Shown piece after piece: positions 6,695 to 14,161 of a stretch of DNA of 17,511 bases. A model generated the notes under the pieces. The model was given only the letters and a program-made list of their open reading frames with translations, searched no databases and was not told where the DNA came from. Where the stretch lies: positions 1-17,511 of the forward strand of contig DAPV01000033.1 of assembly GCA_002502625.1 (NCBI GenBank), written 5' to 3'. How positions within the stretch are numbered: the stretch's first letter is position 1; each line of letters starts with the position of its first letter. The translations under genes were made by a program, and so were the position numbers. This DNA is from Euryarchaeota archaeon UBA125. GTDB taxonomy: Archaea; Thermoplasmatota; Poseidoniia; Poseidoniales; Thalassarchaeaceae.

Positions 6695-7477
6695 ATGAGC
6701 GGAGGCGGACACAGGGCTTCACCAATTGGCCTAGTCTGTATTCTGTTGAGCTTCAGTCTAGTGGGATGTGTATCAGATACACAACCAACAGAAGGGTTCG
6801 AATTAATTGTTGATTTTGAAAATACGAGTGGCACGATTATTCATTCATATGTCGACGGAGATCTCGTTTCTACGTCTAATGTGTTTCTTGATTTTGATTT
6901 TTCAAATACGGTATCATCCAACCAATTGATAGAATTTGGGATACGATTAGTGCATAATGGGGATACAACTTCTGTTAACCCGGATTTAACTTCTCAAATT
7001 TCAATTGAGTTCACTCATCATGGAATTTATGAGATTATAGCATACGCAATCGGTGAGAATGGTCATGAAGAAAGCAAATCGATTATTGTTCGAATTGAAA
7101 ATGAAATCAATTGGTTAGAATCAAATACGTATAATCCTAAACCAATAACAATTAATCCAATTCCGAATCCTCTTGGTATTTTCCCGGCATCAATAATCAT
7201 CGATTCAACCATAGAAAATCCAGTGTTAATCGAAAATATTGGGGGAGGTCGTGAGGTAAAAGTCACTTGGAGTTTATTTGATCAGCAAGAAGATGCGTGC
7301 CAAACCAAAAATGACATCATCTATGAAGGAGAAGAAGTTAATTGGAATACTATTCATTTCAATACATATGAAGTCCATGATTTAACCATTAGTTATGATG
7401 AAGGTCAGGATTACATAAACATCGATCATTCGATTTTGATCCAATACAGTGCCATTGAATCATCTCCTACACTTTGA
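6695..7477 (+). CDS. Lipoprotein with Ig/PKD-like domain, unknown function
   Basis: A 260-residue secreted lipoprotein: signal peptide with hydrophobic IGLVCILLSFSLVGC and lipobox Cys25. Residues about 35-135 look like a PKD/Ig-type beta-sandwich, with alternating strands such as FELIVDFENTSGTIIHSYV and HHGIYEIIAYAIGENGHEES, the latter like the penultimate strand of PKD domains. The rest (about 140-260) is also strand-rich with a two-Cys-poor composition (VKVTWSLFDQQEDACQ) and no recognised catalytic motif. The candidate leaderless promoter palindrome lies 18-34 nt upstream. It converges on the alkaline phosphatase gene with only 5 nt between stops. Function is unknown; a structural or ligand-binding surface role is likely from the fold type. 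Confidence 0.75.
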   Translation: MSGGGHRASPIGLVCILLSFSLVGCVSDTQPTEGFELIVDFENTSGTIIHSYVDGDLVSTSNVFLDFDFSNTVSSNQLIEFGIRLVHNGDTTSVNPDLTSQISIEFTHHGIYEIIAYAIGENGHEESKSIIVRIENEINWLESNTYNPKPITINPIPNPLGIFPASIIIDSTIENPVLIENIGGGREVKVTWSLFDQQEDACQTKNDIIYEGEEVNWNTIHFNTYEVHDLTISYDEGQDYINIDHSILIQYSAIESSPTL

Positions 7478-7482
7478 AGATT

Positions 7483-9378
7483 CTATCCATATACTACAGG
7501 AATATGTAGACAATCACCAATCAAAGCTGCTCTCATGGCAAGATGTAAGTGAACTTGGTCGATAAATCCAGAAACACCACCAACATATTGCCCGTAGTTA
7601 TCAAAACCCTCACCAACACTTTGATTGATGATTTGAGAGCAACCGCCTTGGTAGAAAACTGGAACAGGACGATTTGTATGACTTTGACTACCATATGGAT
7701 CAGATTTGCTCGGTCCCCAATAATGGCCCATATGCTCTATATCTCCACCCATTGCTAAATCAAGGGCACTATTTGATCGAATAAGATTGGGAAAATCATC
7801 TGTCAATGTGAGATAGTGGTCATGATCAGCAGTAACTACTAGCATATTTCTTTCCCATCCTCCATTTTCACCAATCCATTTAATCACATTTTCAACGGCT
7901 TTATCGAAGTCATTTACTGCTCCTATCAGGGCATCAATATTGTTAGAATGACCAGCCCAGTCAATATCCCCTGACTCTATAGTAGCAAAAAAGCCGTGAT
8001 TATCTTTATCACAGGCATCAAGAATAGCATCAGTCATTTCGGCAAGTGAAGGATTTTCATCTATTTCCTTGGCAATATATTCCTCTTTGGTCATTGGACC
8101 ATAATCTCTTGAACGGTCGCTCGGAGGCCCATTTTTTAGATTTAGACCCCACCCACTTTGTTCGAAGGAACCATTTGCCCCCGAGTAAGGGAGATTTGCC
8201 TGTCCAATACTTCCGTAAAGGCCCAGGATTCTAGCATCTGTTTCTGAGTCATGAGATTGTGCTGCAGATTTCAGTAGGTCGGAAGATCTTGGGCTATTGA
8301 GTAACAGGGTGTGGTTTTCATTAGACTCAAAGGAATCAAGATATGATGAGTGGACATAATGATCACCAACGTGTGTATTTGGGTTTCCAGTACCTAACAT
8401 GATGTCGAGTCCGTTTGCTTGGTTGAACCAAGAAAGAATGTCATCTCCTGCTCTAGATGATGATATTGAATCCCAATGTAAGCGATCACGACTGTTGACT
8501 TTAGCATACGTAGAGGCAGGTGTTGCGTGAGTAATTGGAACATTAGACGCAACTCCCAAACACATTCCATTATCTGATGCTACGTTGGTAAGACTGCTTC
8601 TAGGACGTTCGTACAGCCCTACACCTACAGCACCTTTGAAGGTCTTAACACCGGTCATTAATGTGGTAGCAGTTTGGGCACTATCAGGGTCATCTTCTGT
8701 GATATACATTGGGTCAAATGAAGTACTTCCGTTGTTCGAAAAATATCTCGAGTCCCATGGTGTTGTACCTCCTAATTCAATGTTGTATCTAACAAGATTG
8801 TTTCTAGGATCGAACTCGATATCTCTGTAATCTTCGCTAGCTGTCGGGACGTTGCTACCTGTATCTTCTCGCAAACTGTTTCGAGTTGAACCATCAACGA
8901 TGGTTGAGTAGGTTGTTACACTTTGGAATCCTGATAGTTCTTGCATAGCAAGACCACTGCCCTTTCCTTCAGTGTAGAAATCAGAGAGTAAATTCCCTTG
9001 GTTTCCTTCCATTACTTGATTGTAAATTGCTGCTGTACGGACCATTTCCCACCCCATTCCATCTCCAATCATTAATATCACATTTTTACTAAAATTACAA
9101 CTTCCATCGTCCTCAGTAGCATTTACGTCGAAATTTCTAGCGTTAATATCTGTACATCCCTCTGATGCAAAAAGCTCCTCATCTTCGGGTTCAACAGTAG
9201 TAGATACATTATCTGACAAACAAGTCCCATCGTTCTCGGTTGCATTAGGATCATAATTCGAAGCTGTAGAATCAGTACATCCAACTTTTGGAATTATAGG
9301 CTCCACCTCTTCGTTAATGCATCCCGCCATTGGACCAAGCATCATCAATACCAGAATCAACGCGATACTGCGACCCAT
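7483..9378 (-). CDS. phoA: Alkaline phosphatase (PhoA family), lipoprotein
   Basis: A 631-residue lipid-anchored alkaline phosphatase that releases phosphate from phosphomonoesters at the cell surface. The signal peptide ends at lipobox Cys20. Two Cys-bounded repeats follow (33-53 GCTDSTASNYDPNATENDG and 74-94 GCTDINARNFDVNATEDDG), typical of secreted marine proteins. The catalytic domain starts at NVILMIGDGMGWEM (metal ligand Asp106). It then shows DPDSAQTATTLMTG with nucleophile Ser233, THATPAS (His284), the metal-binding IESGDIDWAGHSNN (Glu468, Asp473, His477), TADHDH (Asp518, His519) and the late SHTNRPVPVF (His567). All expected active-site motifs are present, so the enzyme should be active. 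The length exceeds E. coli PhoA because of the N-terminal repeats and insertions. It is divergent from the topoisomerase gene (79 nt between starts). The family is secure; the symbol is used in the family sense. Confidence 0.93.
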   Translation of the reverse strand: MGRSIALILVLMMLGPMAGCINEEVEPIIPKVGCTDSTASNYDPNATENDGTCLSDNVSTTVEPEDEELFASEGCTDINARNFDVNATEDDGSCNFSKNVILMIGDGMGWEMVRTAAIYNQVMEGNQGNLLSDFYTEGKGSGLAMQELSGFQSVTTYSTIVDGSTRNSLREDTGSNVPTASEDYRDIEFDPRNNLVRYNIELGGTTPWDSRYFSNNGSTSFDPMYITEDDPDSAQTATTLMTGVKTFKGAVGVGLYERPRSSLTNVASDNGMCLGVASNVPITHATPASTYAKVNSRDRLHWDSISSSRAGDDILSWFNQANGLDIMLGTGNPNTHVGDHYVHSSYLDSFESNENHTLLLNSPRSSDLLKSAAQSHDSETDARILGLYGSIGQANLPYSGANGSFEQSGWGLNLKNGPPSDRSRDYGPMTKEEYIAKEIDENPSLAEMTDAILDACDKDNHGFFATIESGDIDWAGHSNNIDALIGAVNDFDKAVENVIKWIGENGGWERNMLVVTADHDHYLTLTDDFPNLIRSNSALDLAMGGDIEHMGHYWGPSKSDPYGSQSHTNRPVPVFYQGGCSQIINQSVGEGFDNYGQYVGGVSGFIDQVHLHLAMRAALIGDCLHIPVVYG

Positions 9379-9457
9379 GATTTGGAATTATAGAATCACA
9401 GAACTTAGATTATCTGTCAAGGGGAATAGTCAAGTCCGTTCTTTTACACGGGAGTTC

Positions 9458-10636
9458 ATGGATCTGGGTACAGATGAGGCTTTGAGAAGAGCAAAACTGA
9501 ATCTTTCAGATAGAGATCAAAAAGGAATCACTCGGAAAGAATTGAAAAAATCCTCAGATGAAGAATCGTTTGAATGGGAATATTATCTTCCTAATAAAAA
9601 ACGATTAAACGACGAGAAAAGAATTGCTGAATGTAATTCATTAGCAATTCCCCCCGCTTGGAATGATGTATGGATATGTCTGGATGATAGAGGACATATT
9701 CAAGCAACAGGAGTAGATGATAAGGGCCGTTTACAATATCGGTACCATCCAGAATGGATTGAAATAAAAGCAATAATGAAATTTGATGGAATTTCTGGTT
9801 TTGCAGAAATTTTATCTGTTTTAAGATCACAAATAGATAAAGATTTGAAATTAAAAGAAATGACATTGGAAAAGGTAAGTGCATTGGTAGTTCGTCTAAT
9901 GGATCTTTACTATATTCGAGTAGGTAGTGATGAATATGCAAAGTCAAATGCATCATACGGATTAACTACTTTGAAAAGAGGACATTTCAAACGAATTACT
10001 GGTAAAAAAGCAGAAGGAAAACATGATGCAATCTTTTCTTTTACAGGTAAATCTGGAAAACATTGGAACATTCTCATTGAAGATGATGATTTAGTTCAAA
10101 TGATTCTTGAAACTAAAAAGCTTGGCGATAAGGATAAAGATCAAGATCTATTTTATTATCACAATTTAGAAACAGATAATCATAACGATTTGAAAGCAGA
10201 ACATATCAATTCCTATATTCGAGAAGTAACAGGTAAATCATTCACTGCTAAAGATTTCAGAACGTGGGCTGCTTCGTGGAAATGTGGCTCACGATTGGCA
10301 AGCGTTGCTTCGGGAATTTCTGGAAAAGAATTAGATTTATGGTTGGAGGAATTAAAGCAGGTTGAAGCAATTGAAAAATTAATTTCCGAAGACGGTAAAA
10401 TTCTTATTGATACTGAAACTGATCGAAATAAAGTAATGTTGGCAGTAATTGATACTGTAGCGGCTGATTTGGGAAATACAAGAGCAGTCTGCCGTTCGTC
10501 ATACATTCATCCTTTTTTCATAGACTCATTCATAGATGGTTCTCTCAAGTCCAAGTGGGATGTAGCAAAAAAGAAAGGCACCATCAAGGGAATGGAAAAG
10601 GACGAAGCAACTGCACTTCATGCTCTACGGGGTTAA
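9458..10636 (+). CDS. DNA topoisomerase IB
   Basis: A 392-residue type IB topoisomerase of the compact bacterial/poxvirus class, which relaxes supercoils through a 3'-phosphotyrosine intermediate. Visible motifs in order: N-terminal domain AIPPAWNDVWICLDDRGHIQATG and DKGRLQYRYHPEW (about 63-100); catalytic Arg154 in YYIRVGSDEYAKSNASYG; TGKSGKHW (about 197-203) with the catalytic Lys; Arg268 in DFRTWAAS; and the nucleophile Tyr349 in VCRSSYIHPFF. ATG 9458 is chosen: family members start shortly before this N-terminal domain, and GGGAG lies at 9450-9454 with short spacing. Longer frames from 9317 or 9377 run into the alkaline phosphatase gene. The catalytic set is complete. The closest look is to bacterial enzymes rather than the larger eukaryote/Thaumarchaeota type, so past transfer from bacteria is plausible. 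The fumarase follows after 42 nt but has its own promoter. Confidence 0.92.
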   Translation: MDLGTDEALRRAKLNLSDRDQKGITRKELKKSSDEESFEWEYYLPNKKRLNDEKRIAECNSLAIPPAWNDVWICLDDRGHIQATGVDDKGRLQYRYHPEWIEIKAIMKFDGISGFAEILSVLRSQIDKDLKLKEMTLEKVSALVVRLMDLYYIRVGSDEYAKSNASYGLTTLKRGHFKRITGKKAEGKHDAIFSFTGKSGKHWNILIEDDDLVQMILETKKLGDKDKDQDLFYYHNLETDNHNDLKAEHINSYIREVTGKSFTAKDFRTWAASWKCGSRLASVASGISGKELDLWLEELKQVEAIEKLISEDGKILIDTETDRNKVMLAVIDTVAADLGNTRAVCRSSYIHPFFIDSFIDGSLKSKWDVAKKKGTIKGMEKDEATALHALRG

Positions 10637-10650
10637 ACACACGAAAGGGG

Positions 10651-10656
10651 TATAAT
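10651..10656 (+). promoter_or_regulatory. TATA box for a leaderless fumarase transcript
   Basis: TATAAT, preceded by the purine-rich CGAAAGGGG (a BRE-like sequence), is centred about 25 nt before the ATG at 10679. That is the archaeal TATA-to-start distance, so transcription should begin at or very near the start codon; there is no clear ribosome-binding site between. Confidence 0.6.
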
Positions 10657-10678
10657 CCTCGCTTGGTAAGAATATACC

Positions 10679-12067
10679 ATGGGAGAGCGAATTGAACGAG
10701 ATACAATGGGGGAATTGAGTGTCCCAAATGATCGCTATTGGGGAGCTCAAACTGCTCGATCGTTGATGAATTTTGATATCGGTAGCGATTTGATGCCTCG
10801 CGAAGTAGTCCGTGCCTTCGGAATACTAAAGCAGGCTGCTGCTAGAACCAACAAGGATTTGGGGACTCTAGATCCAAATTTAGCCGATTTAATTATTTCT
10901 GCGGCATCTGAAGTAGTTTCAGGCGATTTAGATGGCCATTTCCCTCTCAGCGTTTGGCAGACAGGATCTGGAACTCAATCAAATATGAACGCAAATGAAG
11001 TAATTGCAAACCGTGCTATTGAGATGACGGGCGGGGTTTTAGGAAGCAAAACTCCGATCCATCCAAATGATCATGTCAACAAGGCTCAATCTAGTAATGA
11101 TACATTTCCAACTGCGATGCATATTTCTTCTGCTGAAACAATATATCACCATGTTTTGCCTTCTGTCAGAGCACTACGAGATGCATTGGCTGAAAAGGCA
11201 GAGGAATGGCAGGATATTGTCAAGATAGGGCGAACTCATTTGATGGATGCAGTACCTCTTACATTGGGGCAAGAAGTAGGTGGATGGGTTGCTCAATTGG
11301 ATGCTTCAATTAGCAGAATAGAATCAGCATTGGAAGATTTATTCGAAATTGCGTTGGGTGGAACTGCTGTTGGAACCGGTCTAAACACACATCCAGAATT
11401 TGCTGAAAGAGTAGCTGCTGATATCGCTTCTCAAACTGATTTACCATTTCGTTCAGCAGAGAATAAATTCGCCCAACTAGCTGCACATGATTCTATTGTA
11501 GCAATGAGTGGTGCCCTTAGTGTATTAGCAGTTTCATTGATGAAAATTGCAAATGATGTACGATGGCTTGGGTCCGGACCTCGTAGTGGCCTTGGTGAAT
11601 TGGAGCTACCTGCTAATGAACCTGGATCTTCAATAATGCCTGGCAAGGTCAACCCAACACAATGTGAAGCATTAACAATGGTTTGCGCTCAAGTGATGGG
11701 AAATCATACTGCAGTTACTGTCGGTGGATCCCAAGGCAATTTTGAACTCAATGTGTTCAAACCGATGATGATCTATAATCTCCTACATTCAGCAACTTTG
11801 CTTACAGATTCTTGCCGATCATTTAGGGAGAAATGTATCGAAGGACTTCAACCAAATCGAGAAAATATTCGCGAACATCTAGACAATTCTTTGATGCTTG
11901 TAACTGCATTAAACAACCATATCGGCTATGATGCTGCAGCTAAAATTGCTAAGAATGCTCATGAAAATGGATTAACATTGAAAGAAAGCGCATTACAACT
12001 TGGATTACTGACTAGTGAGCAATTCGATGAATGGGTTCGTCCTGAAGATATGACTGGACCCAAGTGA
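10679..12067 (+). CDS. fumC: Class II fumarate hydratase
   Basis: A 462-residue fumarase interconverting fumarate and L-malate in the TCA cycle; cytoplasmic, homotetrameric, cofactor-free. Length matches the family (about 460-470). Motifs in order: [19 protein letters not shown] at the N-terminus; [21 protein letters not shown] (about 92-112); [21 protein letters not shown] (128-148); the active-site [16 protein letters not shown] (184-199) with His187; and the superfamily signature [13 protein letters not shown] (316-328) with catalytic Ser in the flexible loop. All core residues look intact. GQE and NHIGYD distinguish it from argininosuccinate lyase and adenylosuccinate lyase. Aspartase is the nearest alternative, but the N-terminus and RTHLMDA pattern favour fumarase. 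A leaderless promoter lies directly upstream. Confidence 0.96.
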   Translation: MGERIERDTMGELSVPNDRYWGAQTARSLMNFDIGSDLMPREVVRAFGILKQAAARTNKDLGTLDPNLADLIISAASEVVSGDLDGHFPLSVWQTGSGTQSNMNANEVIANRAIEMTGGVLGSKTPIHPNDHVNKAQSSNDTFPTAMHISSAETIYHHVLPSVRALRDALAEKAEEWQDIVKIGRTHLMDAVPLTLGQEVGGWVAQLDASISRIESALEDLFEIALGGTAVGTGLNTHPEFAERVAADIASQTDLPFRSAENKFAQLAAHDSIVAMSGALSVLAVSLMKIANDVRWLGSGPRSGLGELELPANEPGSSIMPGKVNPTQCEALTMVCAQVMGNHTAVTVGGSQGNFELNVFKPMMIYNLLHSATLLTDSCRSFREKCIEGLQPNRENIREHLDNSLMLVTALNNHIGYDAAAKIAKNAHENGLTLKESALQLGLLTSEQFDEWVRPEDMTGPK

Positions 12068-12191
12068 AAATTATTCACAAACGGATAATATCCAATGAAT
12101 GAAAAAAGCGCATTTCGGCAAGAAAATGACCGTAATGATTGATTAGCAGAAGATAAGGGATTCGCATCGTCCAATGAGGACAGGTGGGAGC

Positions 12192-12233
12192 GAGCAGAGG
12201 GGGTTCTGCTTGGGGGCTTCGCCCCCTCTGCTC
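12192..12233 (+). other. GC-rich element with mutually exclusive hairpins
   Basis: GAGCAGAGGGGG (12192-12203) pairs perfectly over 12 bp with CCCCCTCTGCTC (12222-12233). Within the same stretch, AGCAGA (12193-12198) can instead pair with TCTGCT (12205-12210), and GGGGGC (12212-12217) with GCCCCC (12221-12226) around a TTC turn. The long stem and the pair of short hairpins exclude each other. It lies about 125 nt after the fumarase stop, so it may shape the mRNA 3' end. Confidence 0.55.
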
Positions 12234-12294
12234 AACTCCGCGGTGACAATCTTTCCTCTCAGGTTGGTTTCCCTTCCTTTGATTCTAGTTTGTC

Positions 12295-12738
12295 TTTCCA
12301 GTTGACTCAAAATCCACGCAAGCGCTTTTTTTTTGTCTCCCACATTTGTTCCCGTTGAGTCGCCTCTCTGTTCACTTTTGCATACCGGATTTGGACCAAG
12401 CCGTCTTCGCACTAGGCGTTTTTTGCGTTCTCCTCGTTCAGCCTAAGCTTCCCGATTTGTTCCAGCATTGATTTCTCTTTGCTGTTGTGTCCAGGTCTCT
12501 CTGGAGATCGACCTTATTTCCAGTTGACTCAAAATCCACGCAAGCGCTTTTTTTTTGTCTCCCACATTTGTTCCCGTTGAGTCGCCTCTCTGTTCACTCC
12601 TGCATACTGGATTTGGTACGAGCCGTTTTCGCACTAGGCGTTTTTTGCGTTCTCCTCGTTCAGCCTAAGCTTCCCGATTTGTTCTAGCATTGATTGCTCT
12701 TTGCTGTCGTATCCAGGTCTCTCATGTTGATCGACCTT
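12295..12738. repeat. Two tandem copies of a 222-bp unit
   Basis: Unit 1 runs 12295-12516 and unit 2 runs 12517-12738. By-eye alignment gives about 95% identity: scattered substitutions, a short divergent stretch around 12387-12407 against 12609-12629, and one single-base indel near the end. Each unit begins TTTCCAGTTGACTCAAAATC and carries a T9 tract and a 7-bp inverted repeat (GACTCAA / TTGAGTC, for example 12304-12310 and 12355-12361). There are only two units and no spacers, so it is not CRISPR. The high identity points to a fairly recent duplication. Confidence 0.85.
12326..12334 (+). terminator. T9 tract, possible fumarase terminator
   Basis: Nine consecutive T follow AAGCGC and recur exactly in the second repeat (12548-12556). 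Archaeal RNA polymerase terminates at T-rich stretches without needing a hairpin, so this could end plus-strand transcripts from the fumarase. Position is about 260 nt after the stop, so the call is tentative. Confidence 0.3.
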
Positions 12739-12820
12739 TTCCGTCCACTTGTTTGACCAAGTGTCGGAACCACTCAGGTTTGTAGTTCCGGACCGGAGTC
12801 CCCGCAATGAGTTGCCCCAT
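12722..12820 (-). pseudogene. Small ORF with good RBS, possibly the start of a broken gene
   Basis: Reading from ATG 12820 on the minus strand gives 32 residues that look protein-like (MGQLIAGTPVRNYKPEWF, then RHLVKQVDG). GGGGGAG lies about 7 nt upstream, ideal for a ribosome-binding site. The frame stops at a TGA overlapping an ATG (12723-12725) just as the tandem repeats begin. A different frame is open across the end of this ORF and continues into the repeat (KWTEKVDQHERPGYDSKEQS, then MLEQIGKLRLNEENAKNA up to a TAG at 12634-12636). A one-base shift near 12745 would join the two into one protein of about 60 residues. That suggests a frameshifted gene, but a real 32-residue protein is possible. 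No family recognised. Confidence 0.35.
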
Positions 12821-12891
12821 CACGCCACTCCCCCGGAGCGGTAAGTTACGATAAACCCCGGTAGTCTAAAAACATTTGCACAAAAAAGGCC

Positions 12892-12939
12892 ATTTCCAGC
12901 AGAAAACAACCTCTATCGACCCTGTTTTCCACTGGAAAT
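12892..12939. terminator. Long imperfect hairpin, likely terminator of the minus-strand gene
   Basis: ATTTCCAGCAGAAAACA (12892-12908) faces TGTTTTCCACTGGAAAT (12923-12939); 15 of 17 positions pair, with a 14-nt loop. It starts 12 nt beyond the stop of the beta-propeller gene. On the minus strand it is followed by T6 (12882-12887), and on the plus strand by T6 (12947-12952), so it can serve both directions. Confidence 0.6.
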
Positions 12940-12950
12940 AGTGTTATTTT

Positions 12951-14099
12951 TTATTCCCTTAGTTTCCGCAACCGTTCTCTCATATCTAAACGATGTCCGT
13001 CTCCTTCATCAATAGACAGTTCTTCTTTCTCAATCCTTCTTTTTAGCATATTTTCTTCAATTGAAATTACCCTTCCATCATCTAATCCTACGACAGTCAT
13101 TCCATTTGCATTTGCAATATCTCTGATCCGAGAATTTACAATAATTTTTAATTTAATTTTAGAAGCCCCATCATTTCGATTTGTATCAATGAGAAGTGCA
13201 CCGTTGGTGGTTGATGTTATTGTCCAGATGTTAGCATATCCGTCTGTTGATACACCATCAATGAGGTTCAAAAACTCAGGCTCTCCTTCTGATCCTAATA
13301 TCTCTACAGATTCTGTCACCTTTCCATTCATATCAACATACAAAATTTCTTTATTTTCATAAAATAAGAAGATATGTTCATCATTACTAGCTAGATCAAT
13401 TATTGGTGAGTCATTTTGTTTGCTTAATTCTAGATTATTGAGTTCACCATTTCCATTTATTTGTGTAATCATTCCATTGGAATGACCGACGAAAAATGGT
13501 GATACATTAGACCCACATAATACTGGAGAATCATGAACTGCCTTATGGCTTACAATGAATTTTTCTTTCTCTTCTGTTAATTCTAGGACACCTGCCCTCG
13601 GTCTACCCATTCCAAAGAAAGCGTGCCCCTCTGTTACTGGATGAATTGACCATGGTCTTTCATCTAAGATGTGTTTTTCGATTATATCTCCTGAATCAAT
13701 TAAGCTGATTGCAGACTCCATGAAATCGTTGAGTTCTATATCATATACAGATGATACAATCCATGCTCTATGTTCACCATCCAGTTCAATTAAATCCGTC
13801 GACCCATCAAATTCAATTTTCCATTTAATTGAACCATTTTCGTAATCAATCCCCATCGCTTCTCTTCCTGCAATGCACCAAAGCATCTTCCCATCTTTAG
13901 AAAGCCGAATTCCTGAGACACGATCACCTAGATTTGCTTCCCAACAAACATCTCCTTCTCTAGACCAACAAACCATTGTTCCATTCCAATCTCCTCCAAT
14001 GATTTTCTCATCATCGATATAGACTGTAGAAATGCTATTTTCTAGGGATCTTTCCATCCAAGCGACAGCCTCAATCTGTCGCTCTACAGTATTCCCCAT
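12951..14099 (-). CDS. Cytoplasmic beta-propeller (WD40/PQQ-like) protein
   Basis: A 382-residue protein with repeated four-strand blade patterns and no signal peptide or membrane segment. Blades are seen as IIGGDWNGTMVCWSREGDVCWEANLG (about 33-58), the following VSGIRLSKDGKMLWCIAGREAMGIDYENGSIKWKI, later FFVGHSNGMITQINGNGEL, and near the end MTVVGLDDGRVISIEEN. The G-D-W-x-G-x-x-x-C-W-x-x-x-G-x-x-x-W style is closer to PQQ/WD-type propellers than to canonical GH-WD repeats. The C-terminal 30 residues are highly charged (DMRERLRKLRE). Such proteins mostly act as protein-binding platforms; no catalytic residues are evident. It lies 62 nt downstream of the M32 carboxypeptidase on the same strand and may be co-transcribed with it. 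It ends at a strong hairpin. Specific function unknown. Confidence 0.8.
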   Translation of the reverse strand: MGNTVERQIEAVAWMERSLENSISTVYIDDEKIIGGDWNGTMVCWSREGDVCWEANLGDRVSGIRLSKDGKMLWCIAGREAMGIDYENGSIKWKIEFDGSTDLIELDGEHRAWIVSSVYDIELNDFMESAISLIDSGDIIEKHILDERPWSIHPVTEGHAFFGMGRPRAGVLELTEEKEKFIVSHKAVHDSPVLCGSNVSPFFVGHSNGMITQINGNGELNNLELSKQNDSPIIDLASNDEHIFLFYENKEILYVDMNGKVTESVEILGSEGEPEFLNLIDGVSTDGYANIWTITSTTNGALLIDTNRNDGASKIKLKIIVNSRIRDIANANGMTVVGLDDGRVISIEENMLKRRIEKEELSIDEGDGHRLDMRERLRKLRE

Positions 14100-14161
14100 G
14101 CTCTTGTCTTATCGGGGATATCGCATAAGGTCGCGCTATACATGTATGTGAAAAGTATAGA

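Larger units (their letters stand above)
12068..12950. other. 883-bp region without a convincing long gene
   Basis: Between the fumarase and the beta-propeller gene, whose 3' ends face each other, there is no supported long gene. Contents from left to right: about 120 bp of unremarkable sequence, a GC-rich hairpin element (12192-12233), two tandem 222-bp repeats (12295-12738), a small minus-strand frame (12722-12820) and a long hairpin (12892-12939). From about 12250 to 12740 the plus strand is pyrimidine-rich. Genes here tend to be purine-rich on the sense strand, which hints that the minus strand is, or was, the transcribed one. Short frames within the repeats lack a consistent coding pattern. 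No match was seen to tRNA, 5S rRNA, SRP RNA or RNase P RNA core motifs. Confidence 0.6.

Noticed and set aside
7549..8830. Plus-strand frames opposite the alkaline phosphatase
   Set aside because: They are antisense shadows of a gene with a complete set of active-site motifs.
9317..9457. N-terminal extension of topoisomerase IB from ATG 9317 or 9377
   Set aside because: It would overlap the coding start of the divergent alkaline phosphatase, and the residues do not resemble the family N-terminus; ATG 9458 has a GGGAG upstream.
12143..12634. Two minus-strand frames, 12143-12412 and 12443-12634, sharing a 40-residue similar start
   Set aside because: The similarity follows from the tandem DNA repeat. 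Both start at GTG without a ribosome-binding site, substitutions between copies do not favour synonymous sites, and one frame runs into the GC-rich hairpin.
12487..12687. 66-residue plus-strand frame (Cys/Leu/Phe-rich) across the repeat junction
   Set aside because: It is the complement of purine-rich sequence, has no ribosome-binding site and spans two repeat units; composition is that of an antisense shadow.
12295..12738. CRISPR array
   Set aside because: Only two long adjacent units, no unique spacers and no cas gene in the window.
12739..12890. Structured RNA such as SRP RNA, RNase P RNA, 5S rRNA or tRNA
   Set aside because: Several short stems exist (for example CACTTG/CAAGTG), but none of the conserved core motifs of these RNAs was found on either strand.
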